Assembly (NCBI GenBank): GCA_937922005.1 | Contig: CAKZWV010000035.1 | Location: 1-10,792 of the forward strand | DNA length: 10,792 bases | Reading direction: 5' to 3' | Origin: an uncultured Clostridia bacterium | Lineage (GTDB): Bacteria; Bacillota; Clostridia; Saccharofermentanales; DTU023 | Part shown: positions 1-7,786 of the stretch, in pieces | How positions within the stretch are numbered: the stretch's first letter is position 1 | How the letters are laid out: each line of letters begins with the position of its first letter | The notes under the pieces: model-generated | The model's database searches: none | What the model was told of the DNA's origin: nothing | What the model saw: the letters and a program-made list of their open reading frames with translations, nothing else | Translations under genes and position numbers: made by a program

Positions 1-291
1 ATTGGTGCAGCTGCAAAGGATTGTACCTTTTACCATGGTCAAAATAAATGTTATGGTTTTGGACAAACTAAATCCAGCACCTTGGAAAGAGAATTGATGA
101 ATAGAATAACGGTCTCCTTTACTGATATCAATAAGTCTTACACCAATGAAGAAACTAGTAACAATAGTCAATATTGTGTCGTGTGGACAGACAGTTTAGA
201 GGGCCACAGCGGAAGCCATATTGTTCATTATTATGTCAATGGCTCGTTAGCGCATAATTCAACAGCACCCTGGCCGTTCGATTGCAGATAA
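1..291 (+). CDS. 3' part of a cysteine-containing small protein of unknown function
   Basis: Frame 1 is open from the first base of the window to a TAA at 289-291, so the start lies upstream and only the last 96 residues are visible. I do not recognise the family. The visible part has four cysteines (residues 8, 17, one in QYC near the middle, and one in the C-terminal DCR), is rich in Asn, Ser and Thr, and ends in an aromatic, His-rich stretch (HIVHYYVNG, then PWPFDCR). There is no membrane segment in it. Paired cysteines and polar composition would suit an exported protein, but the N-terminus that would carry a signal peptide is missing. It ends 107 bases before an ABC transporter operon on the same strand, so it could be that transporter's substrate or partner; this is inference from position only. 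I would not use the internal TTG (82) or ATG (97) as a start, because the frame is open to the left. Confidence 0.6.
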   Translation: MGAAAKDCTFYHGQNKCYGFGQTKSSTLERELMNRITVSFTDINKSYTNEETSNNSQYCVVWTDSLEGHSGSHIVHYYVNGSLAHNSTAPWPFDCR

Positions 292-398
292 GGCCAAGAA
301 GGTTAGAAAAGCTATATGGCATAAGGCTCTCCACATTTTAGTTAGCGTTGGAACTGGGCAAGTATGCTCTGATTAAATATGATAAAAAGGCTAAAAAT

Positions 399-1058
399 AT
401 GATTAGGTTAGAGAAGATAAATGTCGCCTATGATGGTTCGAGGATGATCTTGCATGAAGTCAACCTGGATTTTGATCATTCAGAATTGGTCATCCTAACG
501 GGAAAGAGCGGTTCCGGCAAGAGTACTTTGTTAAAATGCTTAAATGGCCTACTGGCACCGGTAAGTGGTTCCTACTTTTTCCAGGGGAAAGAAGTCTATC
601 AACTCTCTGAAGGAGACCGTAAAAAAGAATGCACGCAAAAAATTGGCTTTATGTGGCAGAATTACCGACTTTTGCCGGAGCTAACAGTCCAGAACAATAT
701 CCTCTTACCGAGCCTTATTGCTCATTCCCAAGCAGATCAGGAGTATTTATACGAATTGCTTGAATTACTTGATATTAAGGAGTATTTGCAGCAATATCCA
801 GATAAACTATCTGGGGGTGAACAACAGAGGGTAGCCCTTGCAAGAGCCTTAATTTTAAAGCCAGAACTAGTGCTGGCAGATGAACCAACGGGTGCTCTAG
901 ATAGTAAGAACTCTCAGAGACTCATGGAATTGATTGAGAATACGAGAGAAAGACTGAATACGCTCTTTATCATTGCAACGCATGATCAGGAGATGGCTAG
1001 GATTGCAACAAGGCAAATTGAACTGCGTGATGGAAGGGTAGTTAGGGATGAAAGATAA
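399..1058 (+). CDS. ABC transporter ATP-binding protein, MacB/LolD-like (bacteriocin/peptide export type)
   Basis: This is the nucleotide-binding subunit of an ABC transporter, expected at the cytoplasmic face of the membrane, driving the permease encoded next. Numbered from the ATG at 399 (219 residues): Walker A GKSGSGKST at 35-43, Q-loop Gln87 in GFMWQN, signature LSGGEQQR at 137-144, Walker B LVLADE at 157-162, D-loop GALD at 165-168, and H-loop His195 in ATHD. All catalytic elements are intact. The sequence style (LSGGEQQRVALARAL, ADEPTGALD) is that of the MacB/LolD/lactococcin-972-group ATPases, which pair with FtsX-like permeases, and the length is normal for them. The same frame is open upstream to a TTG at 348, but the ATG at 399 starts at the usual MIRLEKIN beta strand and has AAAAGG 9 bases upstream, so I prefer it. 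The gene overlaps the permease by 11 bases, which suggests translational coupling. The exact substrate cannot be read from the sequence. Confidence 0.9.
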   Translation: MIRLEKINVAYDGSRMILHEVNLDFDHSELVILTGKSGSGKSTLLKCLNGLLAPVSGSYFFQGKEVYQLSEGDRKKECTQKIGFMWQNYRLLPELTVQNNILLPSLIAHSQADQEYLYELLELLDIKEYLQQYPDKLSGGEQQRVALARALILKPELVLADEPTGALDSKNSQRLMELIENTRERLNTLFIIATHDQEMARIATRQIELRDGRVVRDER

Positions 1059-3624
1059 GCTTACATTAGCATCTCTTGTATGCTCCAAGAAAAATCATGC
1101 CTTTTGGTATTCTACCATCCTATTAACTTTTATGATTGCTGCCTTATTCTCTGTAATCAGCATTCTTCGCCTTCACCAGAATCAACTTCTTGAATCTCGT
1201 GGCAATGTTTATGGCTATTTTCATAGCATTATTTATCAATTAAAAGATGAGATAGACGAGTCGACACCTAAAGATTTAACGGAGTCAGCAGCGAGTATTC
1301 AAGTCAAGCAGATCAAGGACAAAGGTTTTGATGTAAGAATTGGCTACCCTTCTTCAGCTGCTGAGTCTTACGTTTATCGAATACATAGTAAAGCATTTTT
1401 ACCATCTTTAGAGCATGATGAATGTGCTATTTCTGAGTCCGTTGCAGATCATTTTCAAAAACAGGTAGATGATGCCCTTGACATACTGGGAAAGAAATTA
1501 ACCATTAAAAAGATTGTACCGGATATTGGCTTGTTATGGGTTAGAGGAGAACGTGAAGATAAGTTAGGCATGTCCGCACCCAATGTATGGATCAATGCTA
1601 AGACTTTTGAGGAATGTCAGCAAAATGCCTCGGTCATATCGTATCGGATGCTATTCCTGAACCTTAGCCAGGCAACGGATCTCCAAGATAGAGCTGTCAC
1701 GAACAAAATTTCTGGAAACCTCTATGAGAATCGAGCAGTGACAAGAGATGTCAATCTCTTTATTTTTCGCTTTAGAAATAATTTCTACGTAGGTCTCATG
1801 ATTGTTTTTGGGCTTCTGTTTATTTCTATCTTTGTCGCCTTTCACCTTTATTCTGTGAATAGATATTTTATTTATCGAGATCTAGGTATGGATGACAAGA
1901 CACTAGCTACGGTTACCAAATTAGAATATCTATTTGTATCAGTGCCAGGGTTAGGAATTGGCTCACTCATAGCGGCTTTACTTACCTTTTTCTATGGTAA
2001 GATGAATTATTCTGAATCTTCCGTGTTTTCCTTAAAAGAACATTTTACTTACACTTATCCATATGCTCTTATCTATGCTTTGGCTGTTTTACTGTGTATC
2101 TTATTCTATTCCAAGCCTAAACAGGCACCGAGAACAAAAATAAAGACCAAGGACGAGATGAATAGATTGCCTGTCAAGGGGAAAAGCCTGCTTGCGTTAA
2201 CTTGTTTTCTATTTCTCTTGATAACCTATATGATTTTTTCTTTTATAACATCAGTTGCGGGTGCCAATAATCTGGGTAAATCGACAACTTTTTTTGGACA
2301 GATTCGACAAAACTACGATTTTGAATTAAAATATGTTCCTACAAATTTTCCACCACACTATTATTTATCAGGTGAAGATTTTTTGCCTAACGACACTGAT
2401 GATGGTCGCTTTTACTTCGATTATGAGTGTAATCACCATAACTTAGATTCCATGATCCCAGCTATCCAAAAGATAAAAGGCGTTCATGAGGTGATGCCCT
2501 TTTATGAGAATTATCATGGCTTAATCAAAATAAGTGAAGATGTCATATCAAGTCCTTTTTTATCGAAGGTACAGAGTATGGGTATATTAATTGTTGAAGA
2601 TGGTCCTTTTAAGGATCGTTATATTGGCAAGGATTTGAAATTTTTGGTAAATTGTGACATTTTTTCCTTACCTGATAGTTATCTACGAGATATTGGAAGG
2701 CAGATAGGGGTAACAGAGTCTCATTTACAGGCCCTTCTTGAAGGAGAGGGCGTACTATTGATCTCCCCTTCCATTCGAATTATTAGGATTGATAAACATA
2801 AAGGTGGGGAAGGGATTTACTGGGAATGTAGTAGCACAGGGGACCATTTGTTAAAAGATGAGAAGCTGATGGATTACAAAGATGCTACGATCTATGTGCC
2901 ACAGGCAAAGAAAACCTTGAAAGGTATCGTCCCACAAAAGGCTTTATTGGAACAAGGTGCAGAATTAGTAAGGTTTTCTGCTCCCATCTTAGGAAGTTCA
3001 TATGATAATATTGGTTGGTTTCCTTCCTACGATTATATCCGGGCTCCCTATCGCATCTTAACTAGTAGAAGTTATTTAGAAAAACAAAATATAAAAGTCG
3101 AATCATCCCGCCTACATGTATTCTTAGAAGAGAAAGCTGATCCCGCTCAAGTATCGAATGAAATCCATAAGTTAACGAGAAAAATATCGAATATTGAAGT
3201 AACTGACCAGTATTATCAGGTTAAGTCATGGCATGCTTATAAATTCATGGAAAAGGTGGTCATTGCCTTATACGTGCTGCTATTTGCATCCATTATTTTA
3301 TCTTTCATAAAAACCATCAGTCAGTCGTTCTGCCTATTAAATGAGCGTTTCTTCACTTTATACCGGGACTTAGGCATTACCCAAGGGAAGTTATTCTTAA
3401 CGGCTTGTAAGCCTTTTATGATAACGTTCTTCCTTAGCTATATCATTCAACTTTTCATAGATAGACTCATTTTAGTAAGATTCCTAGCCCTGTGGGGTGA
3501 GGTCCCGGTTTTCCAGAGAATGCTTGGCCAATTCGCTATTTTTACTTTTTATTTCTTACTTTTTGCCCTGATGCTATTTTTACAGCTTAGGAAGCTTATG
3601 ATGAAACAAGAGTACGTAGAATAA
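1048..3624 (+). CDS. ABC transporter permease with two FtsX-like cores
   Basis: An 858-residue membrane protein and the evident partner of the upstream ATPase, which it overlaps by 11 bases. Eight hydrophobic segments can be read at about 19-40, 247-268, 294-316, 338-355, 380-402, 737-757, 785-804 and 829-847. They form two similar halves. Each half has one helix, a large extracytoplasmic domain (about 41-245 and 403-735), then three helices, with the cytoplasmic motif YRDLG after the second helix of each half (276-280 and 772-776). This is the arrangement of FtsX/MacB-type permeases with a duplicated core. Such proteins extrude or sense peptides, lipoproteins or antimicrobials rather than importing small solutes. 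It resembles the large bacteriocin-associated integral membrane proteins that accompany lactococcin-972-group ATPases, but I cannot confirm the exact family. The second extracytoplasmic domain (about 330 residues) is much larger than the first. A hairpin follows the stop by about 40 bases. Base composition is AT-richer than in the purine genes downstream. Confidence 0.82.
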   Translation: MKDKLTLASLVCSKKNHAFWYSTILLTFMIAALFSVISILRLHQNQLLESRGNVYGYFHSIIYQLKDEIDESTPKDLTESAASIQVKQIKDKGFDVRIGYPSSAAESYVYRIHSKAFLPSLEHDECAISESVADHFQKQVDDALDILGKKLTIKKIVPDIGLLWVRGEREDKLGMSAPNVWINAKTFEECQQNASVISYRMLFLNLSQATDLQDRAVTNKISGNLYENRAVTRDVNLFIFRFRNNFYVGLMIVFGLLFISIFVAFHLYSVNRYFIYRDLGMDDKTLATVTKLEYLFVSVPGLGIGSLIAALLTFFYGKMNYSESSVFSLKEHFTYTYPYALIYALAVLLCILFYSKPKQAPRTKIKTKDEMNRLPVKGKSLLALTCFLFLLITYMIFSFITSVAGANNLGKSTTFFGQIRQNYDFELKYVPTNFPPHYYLSGEDFLPNDTDDGRFYFDYECNHHNLDSMIPAIQKIKGVHEVMPFYENYHGLIKISEDVISSPFLSKVQSMGILIVEDGPFKDRYIGKDLKFLVNCDIFSLPDSYLRDIGRQIGVTESHLQALLEGEGVLLISPSIRIIRIDKHKGGEGIYWECSSTGDHLLKDEKLMDYKDATIYVPQAKKTLKGIVPQKALLEQGAELVRFSAPILGSSYDNIGWFPSYDYIRAPYRILTSRSYLEKQNIKVESSRLHVFLEEKADPAQVSNEIHKLTRKISNIEVTDQYYQVKSWHAYKFMEKVVIALYVLLFASIILSFIKTISQSFCLLNERFFTLYRDLGITQGKLFLTACKPFMITFFLSYIIQLFIDRLILVRFLALWGEVPVFQRMLGQFAIFTFYFLLFALMLFLQLRKLMMKQEYVE

Positions 3625-3664
3625 AATACGTAAAGACGGTCACGATATACCAGAGGGGGGCTAG

Positions 3665-3690
3665 CACAAATAGTTTATTTGTGTCGTTTT
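3665..3690 (+). terminator. possible intrinsic terminator after the ABC operon
   Basis: CACAAATA (3665-3672), loop GTT, and TATTTGTG (3676-3683) form a perfect 8-bp stem with a 3-base loop, followed by TCGTTTT. The stem is AT-rich and the T tract is short and interrupted, so termination may be weak. Its place, 40 bases after the permease stop and upstream of the next promoter, fits a terminator that separates the transporter operon from ade. Confidence 0.5.
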
Positions 3691-3759
3691 GATGTAGCGT
3701 TCACCTATCAATTCTTCCAAGCTACGATCCATTAACCTGCTTGCTTATGGCTTCTATCC

Positions 3760-3787
3760 TTGTTTTTTCGACCTGGATCCTTATAAT
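3760..3787 (+). promoter_or_regulatory. probable promoter of the ade-permease unit
   Basis: TTGTTT (3760-3765) and a consensus TATAAT (3782-3787) are separated by 16 bases. The start codon of ade lies 44 bases after the -10 element, with the strong ribosome binding site GGAGGTG at 3820-3826. I looked in 3625-3831 for a purine riboswitch or a PurR box and saw neither. A weak long-range GTAGC/GCTAC pairing (3694-3698 with 3721-3725) is the only other structure. Confidence 0.55.
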
Positions 3788-3831
3788 AAAATGGTTAACG
3801 GAGATTTAGAAAGACCTATGGAGGTGAACAT

Positions 3832-5601
3832 ATGGCTCAACATAGTCTGTCCTCAGTAGACCTGCTTCTTCAGGGGGGCCTTTATTACAATTGCTCTCTT
3901 AAAAGTTTTAGGCCGGCAGATATCTGGATTCACCAGGGAAAGATCCTCTATGTCGATGAGAAGAAAGATGGTGGGGCAAGTCTGACCGCATGTGAAGTGG
4001 TGGATATCACTGGCAAGTGGATAGTTCCGGGTTTTATTGACAGTCATATGCATATTGAAAGTTCCATGCTTACGCCGGCCCGGTTTGGTGAGCGCGTGGC
4101 TCAGTGTGGTGTGACAACCTTAGTGGCAGAACCTCATGAAATGGCCAATGTTGCCGGTGTTGATGGTATTCGTGCCATGATTGCAGCCGGAAAAGAGGCT
4201 CCCGTTGATATTTTATTTGGCATTCCATCTTGTGTTCCGGCTAGCAATTCAAAATTGGAGACAACGGGTGGCGTCATTACAGCTGATGACATGAAGTCTC
4301 TTTTGAATGAGGATGAGGTTGTCTGTGTCGGTGAAGTTATGAATTACAGGGAGATTATCCGTCCAAACAACCTGGAAATTAGTAAATTTATTAACTACCT
4401 TCACGAGGTTCGGCCGCATTTCCCGATAGAGGGCCATTGTCCGCAATTAGAAGATTTAGACCTTGCTAAGTTTTTGGCTGTAGGCATCGGTTCCGACCAT
4501 ACCGAACACGATATCGAGGGCTTTCGCCAGCGTTTTATCATGGGTATGTTCGTTCAAATTCAAGAGAAGACCTTATCACGAGAACTTTTGGACCTTATTG
4601 AAGAGCTTGATGTTTACGAACAATTTGCCTTTGTCACCGATGATGTCATGCCGGATACCTTGTATCGAATAGGCCACTTGGACCATATTGTCAGAAGTGC
4701 CATCCATATGGGCTTAAAGCCGGAACAAGCATTTTATAACGTATCTTTGACACCGGCCCGCCGAATGAATCTTACCGACCGTGGAGCTATCGCACCGGGT
4801 AAGTTAGCCGACCTTGTTGTTTTAACGAACCCTGAGACAGTCGCTATTGATAGGGTGTATAAAAATGGTAAGTGTATCCATAAGCAAGGGGATCAGAGCC
4901 TTTCTGATAAGAAAGAAGGAAAAAAATCTACTTTCCCCAATTGCTTGAACCATAGCATTCACCTGCAAGCGGTGACTCCTTCCATCTTCGAAAATGCAGG
5001 TATTGCTACCAGCGACTTGGCTGGGAGAAGCCAGGTTCAAGTTCGGGCCATGCAAATTAACAACGGCACTACGAAGACTACTGAAATCCATCGAACCTTG
5101 CCTGTAGTAGACGGCAACATTCAGTGGGAAGATTCAGACCTCCTTCTGGTTGCCAGCTTGGAGCGTTATGGCAGAGAGGGAAGTATCGGTTTTGGCTTTG
5201 TTACAGGCAATTGTCATAAGCAGGGTGCTATAGCTTCTAGCTATGCCCATGATAACCATAATGTTTTAGTCGCTGGTAAGAGCCTAGAAGCCATGGCTTT
5301 GGCGGTCAATAGGTTGATTGAGCTTCAAGGGGGCTGGATTGTGACGGATCCTAGCGGAGAAAAAATTGCTGCTGAATTACCCCTGCCTATCGGTGGCATT
5401 ATTACAGATGAACCAGTTTCAGAAGTGGGGGAGAGGACCGAACAAGTTCGGAACGCCATCGAAGAATTGGGCTATCAACATTATAACCCCTTTATGTCTT
5501 TTGGAACCTTATCTTTAACCGTAAGTCCATCTCTAAAACTTACCAACAAGGGTTTAATCGATGTTAAGAAAGGGCTTATTGTACCGCTCATTGTTGAGTG
5601 A
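3832..5601 (+). CDS. ade: adenine deaminase
   Basis: Adenine deaminase (EC 3.5.4.2) hydrolyses adenine to hypoxanthine and ammonia in the cytoplasm, feeding adenine into the hypoxanthine/guanine salvage branch. The 589-residue protein has the usual length and all the family signatures. An N-terminal amidohydrolase metal site contains DSHMHIESS (His72 and His74), followed by EPHE (100-103), GHCPQ (His202), GSDHTEHD (His223 and His226) and TDD (Asp270, Asp271). GKLADLVVL then closes the amidohydrolase part. The C-terminal Ade-specific domain carries GAIASSYAHDNHN (AHDNHN at 472-477), LPIGGI and the NPFMSFGTLSLTVSP segment. No key residue is missing. The ATG follows GGAGGTG by a good spacing. 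The NCS2-type permease downstream on the same strand supports the purine role, since one imports the base that the other deaminates. The metal is expected to be Mn or Fe, from family knowledge. Confidence 0.95.
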   Translation: MAQHSLSSVDLLLQGGLYYNCSLKSFRPADIWIHQGKILYVDEKKDGGASLTACEVVDITGKWIVPGFIDSHMHIESSMLTPARFGERVAQCGVTTLVAEPHEMANVAGVDGIRAMIAAGKEAPVDILFGIPSCVPASNSKLETTGGVITADDMKSLLNEDEVVCVGEVMNYREIIRPNNLEISKFINYLHEVRPHFPIEGHCPQLEDLDLAKFLAVGIGSDHTEHDIEGFRQRFIMGMFVQIQEKTLSRELLDLIEELDVYEQFAFVTDDVMPDTLYRIGHLDHIVRSAIHMGLKPEQAFYNVSLTPARRMNLTDRGAIAPGKLADLVVLTNPETVAIDRVYKNGKCIHKQGDQSLSDKKEGKKSTFPNCLNHSIHLQAVTPSIFENAGIATSDLAGRSQVQVRAMQINNGTTKTTEIHRTLPVVDGNIQWEDSDLLLVASLERYGREGSIGFGFVTGNCHKQGAIASSYAHDNHNVLVAGKSLEAMALAVNRLIELQGGWIVTDPSGEKIAAELPLPIGGIITDEPVSEVGERTEQVRNAIEELGYQHYNPFMSFGTLSLTVSPSLKLTNKGLIDVKKGLIVPLIVE

Positions 5602-5616
5602 TCGTTGCGTAAGTTT

Positions 5617-5668
5617 GAATAAGAGTTGAATAAGAGCTGATTAAGAGCTGAATAAAAGCTGATTAAGC
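5617..5668 (+). repeat. 11-bp tandem repeat between ade and the permease
   Basis: Four full copies and one 8-base partial copy of an 11-base unit lie head to tail: GAATAAGAGTT, GAATAAGAGCT, GATTAAGAGCT, GAATAAAAGCT, then GATTAAGC. They fill almost the whole gap between the ade stop (5601) and the AAGGAG of the permease (5669-5674). The unit contains stop codons in every + frame. Its period is close to one DNA helical turn. Function unknown; replication slippage could change the copy number. Confidence 0.93.
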
Positions 5669-5674
5669 AAGGAG
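5669..5674 (+). promoter_or_regulatory. ribosome binding site that decides the permease start
   Basis: AAGGAG lies directly after the tandem repeat. Two in-frame ATG codons follow, at 5676 and 5682. Only the second has a workable distance (7 bases), which fixes the start of the permease and removes Met-Ile from the longest reading. Confidence 0.75.
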
Positions 5675-5681
5675 AATGATT

Positions 5682-7013
5682 ATGACCAAGGAAAAACAGA
5701 GCAAAGGGAAAGGTCTGGAAGACTTTTTTCAGTTACAGCAGCATGGGACCACTGTCAAGACTGAGATCTTAGCTGGTCTTACGACCTTTTTGACCATGGC
5801 CTATGTCCTGGGAACGATCCCTAACATGATGTCGGCGACAGGTATGGTGCCAGGTGCCATCCTGACTTCTATGATTTTGTTGATTATCGTAACATCGGTC
5901 GCCATGGGACTAGTTACGAACAGACCCTTTGCTCTGGCCCCAGGACTTGGAAGTGTGGCTATTGTGTCGGGCATGGTGGCCCATGAAGGAGTAACGTTGG
6001 AAATTACGAGTGCCATCATTATCATTTCCGGTGTGATCTTTCTGCTTATTTCGTACCTAGGCCTTCGCGATAAAGTTGTTAATGCCATTCCTAAGAGCCT
6101 CAAGCAATCGGTGAGTGCAGGTGTTGGCCTTTTCATTGCCATGTTAGGAGCTCGCAATGCAGGTTTAATCATAGCCCAAGAAGGTCGTAACCGTCTCACT
6201 TTTGGTGATCTTACGGCCCCATCGGTTGTCTTATGCCTCATCGGTTTTATCCTGATCCTTGTTTTTCGTCAACTCCGCGTTCAGGGCTATATGATTGTTG
6301 CTATCCTCCTTGCAACGATCATCGGCATTCCCATGGGCCTTACAACTCTGCCGGAAAAGTGGTTCGTTTTACCTGAAAACCCCTGCACACATTTAGGCAA
6401 AATGGACTTTGTTGGGGCCTTGAATGTGGCTTATATTCCCTTCCTCATTGCCCTATTTGTGCGGGTTTTTTTCTCTACTTTGGGAACAGCCTTGGGTGTT
6501 GGAGGTAAGGCTGGATTTTTAGATGAAAATGGCAACCTCCCTGACATTGATCGTGTTTTTAAAGTGGATGCGACCGCTACCGTTTTGGGTGGCTTCTTTG
6601 GTATGCCTTGTGTGACGACTTACTTAGAATCTTCGGCAGGTGTTGAAGCAGGAGGGAAGACGGGCCTAACATCGATTTCAACTGCTTTCTTCTTTGCCCT
6701 GACCTTACTTTTTACACCGATAGCCCTCATGATACCGGGTGCAGCGACAGCTCCCGCCCTCATCATTATTGGTGTGGGCATGCTAAACTCGATGTCAAAG
6801 ATTGACTATGATGATTACACGGAGTCTTTCCCGGCTTTCCTGTGTATAGCCTTTACGGTCTTTGCCAATAATATTGCCAATGGTATCTGTGTAGCGATTC
6901 CTACCTATGTAATCTTGAAGCTGGCTAAGGGAGATTTCAAAAAGATCCCTGTATCTATGTATGTTTTGTGCGGGGTTTGCTTCCTATATTTTGCCTCGAT
7001 CATCATGAAGTAG
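5682..7013 (+). CDS. NCS2-family (AzgA-like) purine base permease, divergent at substrate-site motifs
   Basis: A 443-residue polytopic membrane protein of the nucleobase-cation symporter-2 family, AzgA/PbuG branch. It would import a purine base by cation symport, most likely adenine or hypoxanthine given its place after ade. Family marks seen: GTTVKTEILAGLTTFLTMAY at the N-terminus, NRPFALAPG in TM3, DATATVLGGFFG, TTYLESSAGVEAGGKTGLT (Glu316 in TM10), ATAPALIIIGVGML, and IANGICVAIPTY near the end. Start choice: an ATG at 5676 is only one base from AAGGAG (5669-5674), too close to be used, whereas the ATG at 5682 is 7 bases after GGAG, so I start there. Odd points: the usual GLNA of TM3 reads GSVA (90-93), and the usual DLFDTIGT of TM8 reads VFFSTLGT (262-269), so both TM8 aspartates are lost. 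Substrate may therefore differ from classical AzgA proteins. It probably shares the ade transcript; no promoter is obvious in the repeat-filled gap. Confidence 0.87.
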   Translation: MTKEKQSKGKGLEDFFQLQQHGTTVKTEILAGLTTFLTMAYVLGTIPNMMSATGMVPGAILTSMILLIIVTSVAMGLVTNRPFALAPGLGSVAIVSGMVAHEGVTLEITSAIIIISGVIFLLISYLGLRDKVVNAIPKSLKQSVSAGVGLFIAMLGARNAGLIIAQEGRNRLTFGDLTAPSVVLCLIGFILILVFRQLRVQGYMIVAILLATIIGIPMGLTTLPEKWFVLPENPCTHLGKMDFVGALNVAYIPFLIALFVRVFFSTLGTALGVGGKAGFLDENGNLPDIDRVFKVDATATVLGGFFGMPCVTTYLESSAGVEAGGKTGLTSISTAFFFALTLLFTPIALMIPGAATAPALIIIGVGMLNSMSKIDYDDYTESFPAFLCIAFTVFANNIANGICVAIPTYVILKLAKGDFKKIPVSMYVLCGVCFLYFASIIMK

Positions 7014-7018
7014 GCAGG

Positions 7019-7639
7019 CTAGCGGACTTCCATCTTGATTGCGATCAACCCAGTTCCCTTCATAGTGGTGTCACCGCCATATACTCTTTCAAGATCAATC
7101 GCCTCGCCACTATCCACGATATACATAAGATAGTTCATAGATTTTAGAGCACGTTGGTTTCCTAAAAGCGAAACCCTTCGCTCCGTCGCATTTTGAAAAT
7201 ATGGGGGGACGGTTAGGGTGACCTTCTCCCCATTCAGACAGACAGAGATGCGATCTCCCTCGTCTAATTGGTCGTATGAAAGATTAAGGTAATTAAGCTC
7301 CTGATCGTCAAGAGTCATTTCAGAAGAGGCACCTTCCTCCATCTTTCCGTCTCTTAAGAAATCAATGGAAAAAAAGGCCTTTGTTTGCCCTTTATTCGTT
7401 TTGATCTCTAAAATCTGACGATCGTCCTTGAGCACAGCAGAGAGATTATTCTGCGGAAACTCTTTCCATTCGTAGAGTTTAATATAACCTTTATGATACG
7501 GCCTGCCCTTTTTCTTTCCTTCATTAGAACTCCTTGACGAGCATGCTGTTAAAATGAATGGGATCATTACTAAGAAGACCAACAAGACACTCATAAACGG
7601 CTTCATCTTGTGATCTAAACAATTCTTTTTTGGGATCAT
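7019..7639 (-). CDS. small lipoprotein of unknown function
   Basis: A 206-residue protein with a lipoprotein signal: charged N-terminus, hydrophobic stretch at about 15-30, then the lipobox LTAC with the lipidated Cys33, followed by a Ser/Lys-rich linker. It should be anchored on the outer face of the cytoplasmic membrane. The rest (about 50-206) looks like a soluble beta-rich domain with polar surface (LSYDQLDEGDRISVCLNGEKVTLTV region); I do not recognise a family. A second cysteine sits in the mature part. The start at 7639 has AAGGAG 9 bases upstream (minus-strand reading of 7649-7654). It is the last gene of a probable minus-strand unit with the hydrolase (147-base gap) and the YoaK protein. 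Its stop lies only 5 bases from the permease stop, so the two transcripts converge with no room for a terminator between them. Confidence 0.8.
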   Translation of the reverse strand: MIPKKNCLDHKMKPFMSVLLVFLVMIPFILTACSSRSSNEGKKKGRPYHKGYIKLYEWKEFPQNNLSAVLKDDRQILEIKTNKGQTKAFFSIDFLRDGKMEEGASSEMTLDDQELNYLNLSYDQLDEGDRISVCLNGEKVTLTVPPYFQNATERRVSLLGNQRALKSMNYLMYIVDSGEAIDLERVYGGDTTMKGTGLIAIKMEVR

Positions 7640-7786
7640 ATCGACTAGCTCCTTTCTCCTCTTCCTTCTTATTCCGATGTGGGCAGAGCCTGACCAGTCT
7701 TTTCCAACCCTTCTTGGACCCGATCTGGCTGGCTTCGCCTTAGCCCCATTTTAGCCCATTTAGAGCCAATAATTTTTAACTCCATC
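7640..7786. other. gap between hydrolase and lipoprotein genes
   Basis: No gene is seen here. It holds the lipoprotein RBS (7649-7654, minus strand), a small hairpin TCCAA/TTGGA (7703-7707 with 7714-7718) without a T tract on either reading, and two abutting near-copies of TTAGCCCATTT (7740-7751 and 7751-7761). No convincing promoter or terminator is present, so the lipoprotein may be co-transcribed with the hydrolase. Confidence 0.4.

Noticed and set aside
82..291. A complete 69-residue gene starting with TTG at 82
   Set aside because: The frame is open to the first base of the window and has no clear RBS before 82, so it is the tail of a longer gene.
1..291. Lactococcin 972-like bacteriocin
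   Set aside because: The transporter suggests it, but the protein contains cysteines and lacks the lactococcin 972 pattern of residues; left as unknown.
348..398. TTG start at 348 giving a 17-residue longer ABC ATPase
   Set aside because: The extra residues have no family counterpart; the ATG at 399 has a better RBS and begins at the normal first beta strand.
3625..3831. Purine riboswitch or PurR box upstream of ade
   Set aside because: The conserved purine-aptamer core and CGAA-type PurR boxes were looked for and not found; only a hairpin and a promoter are visible.
5617..5668. CRISPR array
   Set aside because: Units are 11 bases with no spacers; a simple tandem repeat.
5801..6241. 146-codon open frame on the minus strand
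   Set aside because: It lies wholly inside the permease gene, whose protein is clearly homologous to a known family; no RBS or family resemblance.
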